Assembly: GCF_042657385.1 (NCBI RefSeq)
Contig: NZ_JBHSLA010000004.1
Location: 186,001-250,000 of the forward strand
From: Algorimicrobium hallyeonense
GTDB taxonomy: Bacteria; Bacteroidota; Bacteroidia; Flavobacteriales; Flavobacteriaceae
Reading direction: 5' to 3'
DNA length: 64,000 bases
Shown: piece by piece, positions 1 to 8,791 of the stretch
Position numbering within the stretch: position 1 is the stretch's first letter
Layout: the number at the start of each line of letters is the position of its first letter
The notes under the pieces: model-generated
Database searches by the model: none
What the model was told of the DNA's origin: nothing
The model's input: the letters and a program-made list of their open reading frames with translations, nothing else
Made by a program: the position numbers and the translations under genes

Positions 1-1
1 T

Positions 2-2059
2 TCTACGCAGAGTTTGGATGAACATGGAAATTGGAAAAATTTGCTAGAACAAAAAAATTCAAGTTCAGATATTTCGCCTACGGCTGGGCAAATGCCACGC
101 TTATTAGGATTAGCACAAGCATCAAAAATTTACAGACATGTAAAAGGTATTGATACCACTAACTTTTCAAACGAAGGAAATGAAGTAGCATGGGGAACCA
201 TTGGAAATGCCAGTACAAGTGAAGGGTTGTTTTTTGAAACTATTAATGCTGCTGGTGTTTTACAAGTACCAATGGTAATGAGTGTTTGGGATGATGAATA
301 CGGTATTTCAGTTCATGCTAAACATCAAACAACTAAAGAAAATATATCAGAAATCTTAAAAGGTTTCCAACGTGAAAATGACGAAAAGGGATATGAAATT
401 TTGCGTGTTATTGGTTGGGATTATCCAGCCTTAATTGAAACCTACCAAAAAGCGTCTAAAATTGCACGTGAAGAACATGTGCCTGTTTTAATACACGTTC
501 AGGAATTAACACAACCTCAAGGGCATTCAACGTCTGGTTCACATGAGCGCTATAAAAATGAAGAGCGTTTGGCTTGGGAAGTAGAACGCGATTGTAATTC
601 CAAGCTTCGCGAATGGATTATTGCCAATGGTATTGCCACGGATGAGGATTTATCCTCTGTTGAAAAAACCATTAAAAAGCAAGTTCGCGACGGTAAAAAA
701 GCCGCTTGGACCGCTTTTACACAACCTTTAAAAAATGAGAAGATTGAACTCGTTGCTTTACTAGAAAAAGTTGCTGCAGCTAGTTCTAATAAAGTGTTTA
801 TTGAAAAGCTTAAAAATGATTTAGCTGATAATTCAGAGCCCATTCGTAAAGATATTTTATCTACAGCACGAAAAGCATTGCGTTATGTTGTAAACGAAAC
901 ATCAGAAACTAAAAATGAATTAGCCGCGTGGATTAATAGCTATATAGCGGAGGTTCAACCAAAATACAGTTCACATTTATATTCACATTCTGATAAATCG
1001 GCATTGAAAGTTCAGGAAGTGAAACCCACTTATGACGATTCTAGTGAAGAAGTAGATGCACGTTTAGTAATTCGTGATAACTTTGATGCCATTTTTAGCA
1101 AATACCCTGAAGCGCTTATTTTTGGTGAAGACGCTGGACATATTGGCGATGTTAACCAAGGTTTAGAAGGTATGCAAGAAAAATATGGTGAATTACGGGT
1201 TTCCGATGTTGGGATTCGCGAAGCCACTATTTTGGGGCAAGGAATTGGTATGGCCATGCGTGGTTTACGTCCCATTGCTGAAATTCAATATTTGGATTAT
1301 ATTCTGTACGCCTTGCAAATTATGAGTGATGATTTAGCAAGTTTACATTACCGAACTAAAGGTCGTCAAAAAGCGCCTGTAATTATTAGAACACGTGGTC
1401 ACAGACTGGAAGGTATTTGGCATTCAGGTTCACAAATGGGTGGTGTTATTCATTTAATTCGTGGGATTCATGTACTCGTTCCAAGAAACATGACCAAAGC
1501 TGCTGGTTTTTATAATACATTATTAGAAGGTGATGAACCTGCTTTAATTGTAGAATGCTTAAATGGATACCGTTTAAAAGAAAAAATGCCAACTAATATT
1601 GGTGAATTTAAAACACCATTAGGTGTTGTAGAAACCATTCGGGAAGGTAATGATATTACGTTAGTGTCTTATGGTTCAACACTTCGGGTGATTGAGCAAG
1701 CTGCTAAAGAATTGCAAGAAGTAGGTATTAATGCCGAAATTATTGATGTACAATCTCTATTGCCTTTCGATTTAAATCATGATATTGTTAAGAGTGTGGC
1801 AAAAACAAATCGTTTAATGGTTATTGATGAAGATGTTCCTGGAGGTGCCTCTGCATATATATTAAATGAAGTTTTAAATACACAGAACGCCTATAAACAT
1901 TTAGATAGTAAGCCAGAAACATTAACTGCCAAAGCACACAGACCAGCTTATGGAACGGATGGTGATTACTTCTCTAAACCGTCTGTTGAAGATGTTTTTG
2001 AAGCGGTTTACAACGTCATGCATGAATCAAATCCTAGCGATTTTCCAAAATTGAGATAA
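2..2059 (+). CDS. Fused alpha/beta E1 component of a 2-oxoacid dehydrogenase (5' end outside the window)
   Basis: This is a thiamine-diphosphate-dependent E1 subunit of a branched-chain or related 2-oxoacid dehydrogenase complex, with the alpha and beta chains in one polypeptide, as is usual in Bacteroidota. The reading frame is open to the window edge, so about 100 N-terminal residues are probably missing; the TTG near position 14 is not a real start. The alpha half (to about nt 980) contains the cofactor region at nt 190-300, reading GNASTSEG then WDDEYGISV where most E1s have GDG then NN. The beta half starts near nt 1030 with the transketolase pyrimidine-type domain and ends with a transketolase C-terminal domain. 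A strong terminator follows. I am confident of the family; the exact substrate (branched-chain 2-oxoacids, pyruvate or 2-oxoglutarate) cannot be fixed. Confidence 0.9.
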   Translation, partial: STQSLDEHGNWKNLLEQKNSSSDISPTAGQMPRLLGLAQASKIYRHVKGIDTTNFSNEGNEVAWGTIGNASTSEGLFFETINAAGVLQVPMVMSVWDDEYGISVHAKHQTTKENISEILKGFQRENDEKGYEILRVIGWDYPALIETYQKASKIAREEHVPVLIHVQELTQPQGHSTSGSHERYKNEERLAWEVERDCNSKLREWIIANGIATDEDLSSVEKTIKKQVRDGKKAAWTAFTQPLKNEKIELVALLEKVAAASSNKVFIEKLKNDLADNSEPIRKDILSTARKALRYVVNETSETKNELAAWINSYIAEVQPKYSSHLYSHSDKSALKVQEVKPTYDDSSEEVDARLVIRDNFDAIFSKYPEALIFGEDAGHIGDVNQGLEGMQEKYGELRVSDVGIREATILGQGIGMAMRGLRPIAEIQYLDYILYALQIMSDDLASLHYRTKGRQKAPVIIRTRGHRLEGIWHSGSQMGGVIHLIRGIHVLVPRNMTKAAGFYNTLLEGDEPALIVECLNGYRLKEKMPTNIGEFKTPLGVVETIREGNDITLVSYGSTLRVIEQAAKELQEVGINAEIIDVQSLLPFDLNHDIVKSVAKTNRLMVIDEDVPGGASAYILNEVLNTQNAYKHLDSKPETLTAKAHRPAYGTDGDYFSKPSVEDVFEAVYNVMHESNPSDFPKLR

Positions 2060-2083
2060 GTCGCAATATTTAAAAGTAATTTT

Positions 2084-2125
2084 AAAGACCTGATTGTTTA
2101 AATTAACAATCAGGTCTTTTTGTTT
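2084..2125 (+). terminator. Rho-independent terminator after the E1 gene
   Basis: A perfect 15-bp inverted repeat (2084-2098 with 2105-2119) has a 6-nt loop and is followed by a T-rich stretch. It lies 24 nt after the E1 stop codon. Confidence 0.85.
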
Positions 2126-2196
2126 TTATTATATTTATGCTCTAACTAAAACAATGACGCTTTTTATCTATATTGGCTTCAGAAAAAAACGACCCT

Positions 2197-2574
2197 ATGC
2201 TGACAAAAAATTACAACGATTTAGCTTTAGCTATTTTAAGAGTTGGACTCTCTGGAATGATGCTTGTTCATGGAATTCCTAAAATTGAACGTTTATTTAC
2301 AAGTCCTATTGAGTTTGGCGACCCTATTGGAGTTGGACCAACATTATCATTAATATTAGCCCTTATTGGAGAAGTAGTTGCTCCTATCCTCATTATCATT
2401 GGTTTTAAAACCAAATTAGCGGCGCTACCGGCAGCCATTACCATGTTTGTTGCGGCATTTATTGTGCATTGGGAAGATGATTTTGGCACCAAAGAAAAAG
2501 CACTTTTATACCTTGTTGGATTTCTAGTGATATTTTTAGCAGGACCTGGAAAGTACGCTTTAGATAAACGCTAA
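2197..2574 (+). CDS. DoxX family membrane protein
   Basis: A 125-residue protein with four predicted membrane helices. It shows the DoxX-type N-terminal pattern LAILRVGLSGMMLVHGIPK and a later GxxTKLAALPAA-like segment. DoxX proteins are small inner-membrane proteins often linked to quinone or thiol redox chemistry; a specific role cannot be given. I start at the ATG at 2197 rather than the in-frame TTG at 2173, because the alignment with the family begins there and the extra residues are polar and unconserved. It is monocistronic between a terminator and a gap. Confidence 0.85.
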   Translation: MLTKNYNDLALAILRVGLSGMMLVHGIPKIERLFTSPIEFGDPIGVGPTLSLILALIGEVVAPILIIIGFKTKLAALPAAITMFVAAFIVHWEDDFGTKEKALLYLVGFLVIFLAGPGKYALDKR

Positions 2575-2687
2575 TTCTGACCCCTAAAATATAAAACGAT
2601 TCCTCATTTTGAGGGGTTGATTTGATTTAATTAAACTAAAAAATTCCCGTCCATGCCTATATGTATTAAGGTTGACGAGAAATAAAT

Positions 2688-3164
2688 ATGAAAGCCGTTT
2701 CCGTAGTTACCATAAAAAAAGAGTTACAGCATAAATCCGATAAAAATTTAATGGAATTGGTGCTGCGCTTGTCTAAATTTAAAAAAGAAAATAAGGAGTT
2801 GCTCACCTATTTGTTATTTGAGTCTCATGATGAAACGGGTTATATAGAATCTGTTAAAAATGAAATCGATTTGCAGTTTTCAACCATTAATACTACAAGT
2901 TATTTCTATATCAAAAAAAGTGTTCGGAAAATCTTGCGACTCATAAAAAAGTACGCACGCTATTCCTTAAAAAAGGAAACGGAAGTCGAGCTTCTGCTCT
3001 ATTTTTGTGAAAGCTTAAAAGATATGACACCTTCAATAAAAAGAAATGTAACGCTTACTAATATTTTTGAAAGGCAAATTTTAATGATTGAAAAAATTGT
3101 TAAAACCCTACATGAAGATTTACAGTATGATTATAACCTGGTATTGGAAGAGTTGAAAGAATAA
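2688..3164 (+). CDS. Conserved hypothetical helical protein
   Basis: A 158-residue, lysine-rich, soluble protein, predicted almost wholly alpha-helical, with no signal peptide or membrane segment. The central part has a basic run (IKKSVRKILRLIKKYARYSLKK) that could bind nucleic acid or membrane surfaces, but there is no recognisable domain. Start and stop are clear and codon use matches the neighbours, so I take it as real. The function is unknown. Confidence 0.7.
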   Translation: MKAVSVVTIKKELQHKSDKNLMELVLRLSKFKKENKELLTYLLFESHDETGYIESVKNEIDLQFSTINTTSYFYIKKSVRKILRLIKKYARYSLKKETEVELLLYFCESLKDMTPSIKRNVTLTNIFERQILMIEKIVKTLHEDLQYDYNLVLEELKE

Positions 3165-3239
3165 TAAATCAAATACGGCGTTAAATTATACGCCTATGAA
3201 AGTCGGTACAATTTCTACGTTTTCATTGTTTAGAAAAAA

Positions 3240-3280
3240 ATGATGGGTTTCTGAAACTAGTTCAGCATGACGCAGGTTTG
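3240..3280. repeat. Possible dispersed flavobacterial intergenic palindrome
   Basis: The gap after the hypothetical gene holds CTGAAACTAGTTCAG followed by CATGACG. From memory, 'CTGAAnnnnnTTCAGnATGAC' elements recur between genes in flavobacteria. Only one copy is seen here, so the call is tentative. Confidence 0.3.
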
Positions 3281-3290
3281 AATAAACATA

Positions 3291-3323
3291 AAAAAAACGC
3301 AAACCTTATGGCTTGCGTTTTTT
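3291..3323 (-). terminator. Bidirectional terminator between convergent genes
   Basis: A stem of AAAAACGCAAACC with GGCTTGCGTTTTT (one mismatch) and a TTAT loop has A-runs on one side and T-runs on the other. It can serve both the upstream plus-strand gene and the minus-strand PfpI gene. Confidence 0.75.
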
Positions 3324-3344
3324 AATATAGGATTGACAAATAGA

Positions 3345-3905
3345 TTATGCCATCTGTGCTTCATGTTTACCTTCATAAACTTCTTCCACTAATTTCTTAT
3401 TGAAAGCTGGTAAATCTTTCGGTGAACGACTTGTTACTAAACCACTATCCACCACAACTTCTTCATCGACCCAGTTTGCGCCAGCATTTGTGATATCTGT
3501 TTTAATAGATCCGTAAGATGTTACTTTTCGGCCTTTTAAAACATCTGCTTCTGCTAATAACCAAGGTGCATGACAGATTGCTGCAACGGGTTTGTGATTT
3601 TCAAAAAATGATTTCACAAAACTCACGGCATTTTTATTCTTTCGCAATACGTCAGGATTAATAACTCCTCCCGGTAACATTAAAGCGTTGTAATCATTTT
3701 GCGATACATTGTCTAACGTTTTATCTACCGTATAGGTTTTACCCCAATTACCATCAGTCCATGATTTTATAGTTCCTGATTCTAAACTCACAATATCTAC
3801 ATGAGCTCCTGCTTCTTCTAGTGCTTTTTTTGGTTCTCTTAATTCACTTTCTTCAAAACCATTTGTAGCTAATATAGCTACTCTCTTTTTATTTAAATTC
3901 TTCAT
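3345..3905 (-). CDS. DJ-1/PfpI family protein (type 1 glutamine amidotransferase-like)
   Basis: A 186-residue cytosolic protein with the class-I glutamine-amidotransferase-like flavodoxin fold. The nucleophile elbow AICHAPW carries Cys111 and His112, and the conserved acidic residue is in GFEESEL (near residue 18). This matches the PfpI/YhbO/general stress protein 18 branch, described as deglycase/glyoxalase-like or peptidase-like in stress defence. The length is normal. The real reaction (protein deglycase versus hydrolase) is uncertain. It is monocistronic, with a terminator directly downstream. Confidence 0.88.
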   Translation of the reverse strand: MKNLNKKRVAILATNGFEESELREPKKALEEAGAHVDIVSLESGTIKSWTDGNWGKTYTVDKTLDNVSQNDYNALMLPGGVINPDVLRKNKNAVSFVKSFFENHKPVAAICHAPWLLAEADVLKGRKVTSYGSIKTDITNAGANWVDEEVVVDSGLVTSRSPKDLPAFNKKLVEEVYEGKHEAQMA

Positions 3906-4048
3906 TTTAAGTATTTTTAAGATTATTAATTCGTTTACCTTAATATAATAGATATCTAGGCTCCCAACGAATTTGAGCCGTCATTTAACGGAAGTTTAAT
4001 AAAAAATGTTAAAGGATAAAGTTGAGATGTTAAAATGAAGAAAAACTG

Positions 4049-5053
4049 TTAATACATAATCCGAACCATAAGTTCTTTCAGTAAATCGCTTTGTGGAACC
4101 GCATTGGCGCCTACGCCTTTTCCTTTCACATCAAAAACACGAAGATCAGAAATAATAGCACTGACCTTTTTCATGGGATAATTACGAGCCGCAACTATAT
4201 ATTCCTCCGTAAAATAAGGCGATATTTTTAAGGCAGCTGCTACATTTCTTGATGATTTATCCTTTAAACCATGTAAATGTAACACGCGACTAAAATACGT
4301 ATATAAAAAACCAACGGTTAAAACCATTGGATTATCCTTTGGGTTTTCGCCAAAGTAGTTGATAATTTTATTCGCTTTTACCACATCACGATAGCCTATT
4401 GCTTTGTGTAACTCAAAATTATTATAGTCTTTACTGATTCCTATGTTTACCTCAATTAGTTCAGGTGTAATTTGTGTACCTTCTGGTAATACAATTCGCA
4501 GTTTATCTAATTCATTACTAATTTTGCTTAAATCTGTACCCAAAAACTCGGTTAACATCTGCGCTCCTTTTGGCGTGATACTATAGTTTTTTCCTGCCAA
4601 AACCTTATTAATCCAAGACGGCACTTGGTTGTCATATAATTTTTTGCTTTCAAACACAAGAGCCGTTTTATTCAATGCCTTATATAACGATTTGCGTTTG
4701 TCAATTGTTTTATATTTATAATTAAACACCAGAATGGTTGAAGGTTGAGGGTTTTTAGCGTATTCCACTAAATTTTCAATCGTTCGTGATAAATCCTGTG
4801 CTTCTTTAACAATAATGACTTGGTATTCGGCCATCATGGGAAAACGTTTGGCATTACCAACAATTTCATCAATAGTTACATCACGACCATATAATACCAT
4901 TTGATTAAAACCGCGTTCGTCTTCCGTTAAAACGGTTTCTTGAATATAATCGGAAACCTTATCAATATAATAAGGCTCTTCACCCATTAAAAAATAAATA
5001 GGCTTAAAATTCCGTTTCTTAATATCACTTACTAATTGTTTAACTTCGTCCAA
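4049..5053 (-). CDS. holA: DNA polymerase III subunit delta
   Basis: A 334-residue delta subunit of the clamp loader, which opens the beta sliding clamp during replication. The N-terminal part contains PIYFLMGEEPYYIDK, the degenerate P-loop region typical of HolA. The C-terminal part is helical and ends in SDLLKELMVRIMY, as in other bacteroidete delta subunits. It is transcribed divergently from the HsdR-N-like gene, an arrangement I recall as common in flavobacteria. Length and start are normal. Confidence 0.92.
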   Translation of the reverse strand: MDEVKQLVSDIKKRNFKPIYFLMGEEPYYIDKVSDYIQETVLTEDERGFNQMVLYGRDVTIDEIVGNAKRFPMMAEYQVIIVKEAQDLSRTIENLVEYAKNPQPSTILVFNYKYKTIDKRKSLYKALNKTALVFESKKLYDNQVPSWINKVLAGKNYSITPKGAQMLTEFLGTDLSKISNELDKLRIVLPEGTQITPELIEVNIGISKDYNNFELHKAIGYRDVVKANKIINYFGENPKDNPMVLTVGFLYTYFSRVLHLHGLKDKSSRNVAAALKISPYFTEEYIVAARNYPMKKVSAIISDLRVFDVKGKGVGANAVPQSDLLKELMVRIMY

Positions 5054-5159
5054 AATTGCTGACTTTTCGAAATTTAAAATACCTAATCTTAAAAAAGGCT
5101 TAAGGCATTTGGTTTTTGATTATTGAACGTTAACTTTGGCAAAACCATAAGTGGCAACT

Positions 5160-5609
5160 ATGCAAGCACTCAATTTTCCGAAGTTTTCGTTTCGTTTCAA
5201 AAATAGCGAAAATAAAGTATCTATATTCGATCCTATTCGGAAAAAATTTGTGATTTTACAACCAGAAGAATGGGTTCGTCAACATTGCTTGCAAGTTCTA
5301 ATTCTGGATAAAAACTATCCGAAATCGCTTATTAACGTTGAAAAGGAATTACGTGTCAACGATTTAAAGAAACGTTATGATATTGTTGTTTATAATTCTG
5401 ATGGTACCATTCACCTAATTGTTGAATGTAAAGCGCCCAGCATCCCAATTAATCAAAGTACTTTTGACCAAATTGCGCAATATAATTTAACCCTAAACGC
5501 TACCTATTTAATGGTAACCAATGGTTTAAATCATTATTATTGCCAAATGGATTTAGAAGCGGAATGCTACGCATTTTTAAAAGATATTCCCGATTATTCA
5601 CGTGTTTAA
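5160..5609 (+). CDS. Stand-alone type I restriction enzyme R-subunit N-terminal domain protein
   Basis: A 149-residue protein equivalent to the HSDR_N_2 domain. The PD-(D/E)xK nuclease pattern is visible: KRYDIVVYN supplies the Asp and LIVECKAP the Glu-x-Lys, at about residues 80-105. No helicase, methyltransferase or specificity gene is nearby, so this is not a restriction system but a conserved single-domain nuclease-fold protein of unknown role. I use the ATG at 5160, since the family starts MQALNFP; an in-frame GTG at 5151 is less likely. The GT2 gene starts 5 nt after its stop, suggesting co-transcription. Confidence 0.85.
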   Translation: MQALNFPKFSFRFKNSENKVSIFDPIRKKFVILQPEEWVRQHCLQVLILDKNYPKSLINVEKELRVNDLKKRYDIVVYNSDGTIHLIVECKAPSIPINQSTFDQIAQYNLTLNATYLMVTNGLNHYYCQMDLEAECYAFLKDIPDYSRV

Positions 5610-5613
5610 TACT

Positions 5614-6594
5614 ATGAAAATAGCTGTTGTTATATTGAATTGGAATGGCCAAAAACTGTTGGAGCAGTTTTTGCCAGCCGTTATGGCTTTTTCTGAAGAA
5701 GCTAATATTTATGTTGCCGATAATGCATCTACCGATGATTCTGTCCATTATATAAAGGAGAACTTTCCAGAAATCACCATTATCGAAAATTCTGAAAATG
5801 GTGGTTACGCAAAGGGCTATAATGATGCTTTAAAACAGGTTGAGGAAGACATCTATTGTTTGTTGAATTCGGATGTGGAGGTGACAGTAAATTGGTTAGA
5901 ATCGATTCTTGAAGAATTTGAAAACAACCCTGAAACAGCTATCATTCAACCAAAAATTTTAGATTATAAAAACAAGGCTTATTTTGAATATGCTGGCGCA
6001 GCAGGCGGTTTTATAGATAAATATGGTTATCCGTTTTGCCGTGGACGTGTTTTTAATACTCTTGAAAAAGATAATAAGCAATATAATGACAAGGCCAATA
6101 TATTTTGGGCATCAGGAGCTTGTTTCTTCATCAGAAAATCAGTTTTTAAAAATTTAGGCGGTTTTGATGAATCGTTTTTTGCGCACATGGAGGAAATTGA
6201 TTTATGTTGGCGCGCTTTCAATCAAGATTTAAAAACGGTTCATATAGGAACATCAACAGTTTATCATGTAGGTGGCGCAACACTAAAAAATACCAACCCT
6301 AAAAAAACCTATTTAAACTTTAGAAATAGTTTATTTACAATCACAAAAAATGCGTCTGGCAATTTATTCTTCCTAATTTTTACACGACTCTTATTAGATG
6401 GACTTGCCAGCATTATGTTTTTATTCACGTTGAAATTTCAGCATATTTTAGCTGTATTAAAAGCGCATTTAAGTTTTTATAAAAACCTTCCAGACCTGCT
6501 GAAAAAGCGAGCGGTGCTCCACCAGAAAGCTGGCTACTTTCAAACAAAATCTATTGTTTGGGACTATTATATTAAAGGCACCTATCGTTCTTAA
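5614..6594 (+). CDS. Glycosyltransferase family 2 protein (WbbL/rhamnosyltransferase-like)
   Basis: A 326-residue GT-A fold glycosyltransferase that would move an activated sugar onto a surface glycan or lipid. The nucleotide-sugar site begins with VVILNWNG and DNASTDDSV. The metal-binding acidic motif is in LLNSDVEV (near residue 85), and the acceptor-side segment is FFAHMEEIDLCWR. The C-terminal 100 residues contain hydrophobic helices (near residues 250-285) that could tether it to the inner membrane. The start is the ATG at 5614; an upstream GTG overlaps the preceding gene's 3' end. The substrate is unknown. Confidence 0.9.
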   Translation: MKIAVVILNWNGQKLLEQFLPAVMAFSEEANIYVADNASTDDSVHYIKENFPEITIIENSENGGYAKGYNDALKQVEEDIYCLLNSDVEVTVNWLESILEEFENNPETAIIQPKILDYKNKAYFEYAGAAGGFIDKYGYPFCRGRVFNTLEKDNKQYNDKANIFWASGACFFIRKSVFKNLGGFDESFFAHMEEIDLCWRAFNQDLKTVHIGTSTVYHVGGATLKNTNPKKTYLNFRNSLFTITKNASGNLFFLIFTRLLLDGLASIMFLFTLKFQHILAVLKAHLSFYKNLPDLLKKRAVLHQKAGYFQTKSIVWDYYIKGTYRS

Positions 6595-6785
6595 AAATGA
6601 TCATTATTTTATAGAGCACATTTCTTAATCAAATAAGTTAAAAACAATTGCGTTTTTCCTTTATTATACTGAAAACTAATTGTTTATAAATTTGTTAAAG
6701 TTTTTGTTAATACATGCCAAATGAACTAATCTTTTCTATAATTTTGGTATGTTAATAATTAACACCTAAAATCACATTAAGTATT

Positions 6786-7625
6786 ATGAAAAAACTAATT
6801 TTATTGAGTATTTCCGCCATGTTCCTATTAGGTTCATGCGTTTCCAAGAAAGAATATGCAGCTCTTGAAGCCAAGCAAAAAGAAACACAAGATTTATTAA
6901 ATACTGCTACGATAAAGTTAAACTCTTGCTTATCTAAAGCACAAGGTTTAGAAGATCGTCTAGCCGACTTTAAGAAGACCAACGAAAATCTTATTATCAG
7001 TAATGAGGCCTTAACTATGCTAACTACTAAAGGTGCTAGCAATGTTGAAAAGTCTCTTGAAAGTTTAAAAGAAAAAGATTTAAGAATTTCAAGATTGCAA
7101 GATGCTGTTAGCAAAAAAGACAGTGTCATGTTAGCACTTGTTACAAGTTTAAAGAAAGAAGTAGGTATCAACGATCCAGACATTCAAGTTAATGTTGAAA
7201 AAGGTGTGGTATTTATTTCAATTGCTGATAAAGTATTATTCCAAAGTGGTAGTTACAACGTATCAACTAGAGCTAAAGAAATTTTAGGAAAAGTGGCCAC
7301 AGTTGTAAAAGCGAAGCCTACATTTGAATGTATGGTTGAAGCGCATACAGATCCTGTTCCATACAACAGACCTCCACTTATTGACAACTGGGATTTAAGT
7401 GTTAAACGTGCAACCTCTGTTGTTCGTGTATTAGAAGATTTAGGTGTAGCTCCTAAACAACTTATTGCGGCTGGTCGTTCAGAATTCCAACCTTTAGTAG
7501 ATAATGACACGGCAGAAAACAGAGCTAAAAATAGACGTACTAGAATTATTGTTTTACCAAAAATTGATGAATTCTACGAAATGATTGACAAGGAAATGAA
7601 AAACCTTGCAGCTGACGGTAGATAA
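6786..7625 (+). CDS. OmpA family peptidoglycan-binding lipoprotein
   Basis: A 279-residue envelope protein. A lipoprotein signal ends in FLLGSC (Cys near residue 18), followed by a coiled-coil segment (about residues 22-115) and a C-terminal OmpA/MotB domain (about 135-260). The domain carries the diaminopimelate-binding pattern DNWDLSVKRATSVVRVL and the distal NRRTRI motif. It probably anchors the outer membrane or periplasm to peptidoglycan. A possible -7 box (TAATTTTG at 6739) precedes it and a strong terminator follows. Confidence 0.9.
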   Translation: MKKLILLSISAMFLLGSCVSKKEYAALEAKQKETQDLLNTATIKLNSCLSKAQGLEDRLADFKKTNENLIISNEALTMLTTKGASNVEKSLESLKEKDLRISRLQDAVSKKDSVMLALVTSLKKEVGINDPDIQVNVEKGVVFISIADKVLFQSGSYNVSTRAKEILGKVATVVKAKPTFECMVEAHTDPVPYNRPPLIDNWDLSVKRATSVVRVLEDLGVAPKQLIAAGRSEFQPLVDNDTAENRAKNRRTRIIVLPKIDEFYEMIDKEMKNLAADGR

Positions 7626-7646
7626 TCGTTTAAGCCTATAAAATTT

Positions 7647-7680
7647 AAAAGCCCAATCGTTAAGATTGGGCTTTTTTTGT
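7647..7680 (+). terminator. Rho-independent terminator after the OmpA-family gene
   Basis: A perfect 12-bp stem (7647-7658 with 7664-7675) has a 5-nt loop and a T-tract. Confidence 0.88.
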
Positions 7681-7922
7681 TCCCCTATGTCATGAAAAAT
7701 ATTTTTTCATATGAATCAACAATTAACATCATTTGTGTTAATAAAATAGGATATTTATTATAATTTAACAGTAAATAAATAGTTTACCCAATATATTATC
7801 CCGTTGATAGAATAATTAATATTTTAATAAATTATTATTTTAAATTTAAGTAACCCAAAACTACCGTAACTTTTTCTTTGTGAAATTTTTTGGCAATCGC
7901 CTACTTCAAAACCAATTTTACT

Positions 7923-8081
7923 ATGAAACAGACATTACACTATGAGTTTGAAAGAAAATCTAAAAATCATTTGGATTGGCTTATCAATGTGATTAAATCT
8001 GAAAAATATTTTCAAGCAGACTCTATTATCATAAGCGGTAAGGAGTCCAACCGATTTTCAAGAAATTTAAAATCCGCTTAA
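7923..8081 (+). CDS. Small hypothetical protein
   Basis: A 52-residue, strongly basic ORF starting MKQTLHYEFERKSKNHLDW. It has no signal peptide or known domain. It is followed 15 nt later by a terminator stem, which supports it being transcribed. The upstream 240 bp (7681-7922) is very AT-rich and shows nothing else. It could be a real small gene or chance coding. Confidence 0.45.
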   Translation: MKQTLHYEFERKSKNHLDWLINVIKSEKYFQADSIIISGKESNRFSRNLKSA

Positions 8082-8096
8082 TACTCAAAAACAAAA

Positions 8097-8144
8097 AAAA
8101 GGTGGTTTAAAGATTTCTAAAAAATCTCTAAACTACCTTTTCCT
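8097..8144 (+). terminator. Bidirectional terminator overlapping the 3' end of the YciO/TsaC gene
   Basis: A 20-bp stem (8097-8116 with 8122-8141, two non-Watson-Crick positions) has a 5-nt loop. The right arm encodes the last codons of the minus-strand gene and its stop codon lies in the loop, so coding and termination signals are superimposed. Confidence 0.7.
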
Positions 8145-8737
8145 TCTCTCACTATTATTGGTGTGTCTTCAGATAAATCGATAACGGTAGATGCCACGTT
8201 ATCACCATAACCAGCATCTATAACCAAATCGACTAAATTTTCCCATTTTTCAAAAATCAATTCAGGATCTGTAGTATATTCCAAAACATCATCTTCATCA
8301 CGAATGGATGTAGAAATAATAGGGTTTCCCAATTGCTTCACAATTTCAAGTGCTATATTATTACTAGGCACACGAATACCAACGGTTTTCTTTTTTTTAA
8401 AAACAGAAGGAAGGGATTTTGCTCCCGGTAAAATAAAAGTGTACGGTCCAGGAAGCGCCCGTTTTAAAATTTTAAAAGTTGTGGTGTCTATTTGCTTAAC
8501 ATAATCACTTAAATTACTTAAATCGTGACAGATAAAAGAAAAATTTGACTTTTCTAGCTTGACACCTTTAATTCTAGCAATTTTTTCCAAAGCTTTTACA
8601 TTGGTAATATCACACCCTAATCCATAAACGGTATCGGTTGGATAAATAATTAAACCGCCTCGTTTTAAAATTTCAACCACCCGCTTAATCTCTTTCGGAT
8701 TTGGGTTTTCTTCGTATATTCTTATAAATTCAGCCAT
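8117..8737 (-). CDS. Sua5/YciO/YrdC/YwlC family protein (L-threonylcarbamoyladenylate synthase-like)
   Basis: A 206-residue protein with the YrdC fold. The conserved pieces are GGLIIYPTDTVYGLGCD (near residue 30), KSNFSFICHDLSNLSDY, ALPGPYTFIL and VGIRVPSN. The KSNFSFI form is closer to YciO than to TsaC, so it may bind nucleotide or RNA rather than carry out t6A synthesis. A full TsaC/Sua5 may exist elsewhere in the genome. It is divergent from the esterase lipoprotein gene. Confidence 0.85.
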   Translation of the reverse strand: MAEFIRIYEENPNPKEIKRVVEILKRGGLIIYPTDTVYGLGCDITNVKALEKIARIKGVKLEKSNFSFICHDLSNLSDYVKQIDTTTFKILKRALPGPYTFILPGAKSLPSVFKKKKTVGIRVPSNNIALEIVKQLGNPIISTSIRDEDDVLEYTTDPELIFEKWENLVDLVIDAGYGDNVASTVIDLSEDTPIIVREGKGSLEIF

Positions 8738-8791
8738 ACTATTATTCGGAAAATATCGTTAACTTAAGCAAGATACTTAATTCTATTTATT

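Noticed and set aside
3874..3905. Functional calling of the PfpI protein as a protease
   Set aside because: The Cys-His pair is present but the family also includes deglycase-like and chaperone-like proteins, so only the family is named.
5151..5159. GTG start for the HsdR-N-like gene
   Set aside because: The family begins at MQALNFP, coded from the ATG at 5160.
5160..5609. Type I restriction-modification system
   Set aside because: Only the small N-terminal domain is present; no methyltransferase, specificity or helicase part is nearby.
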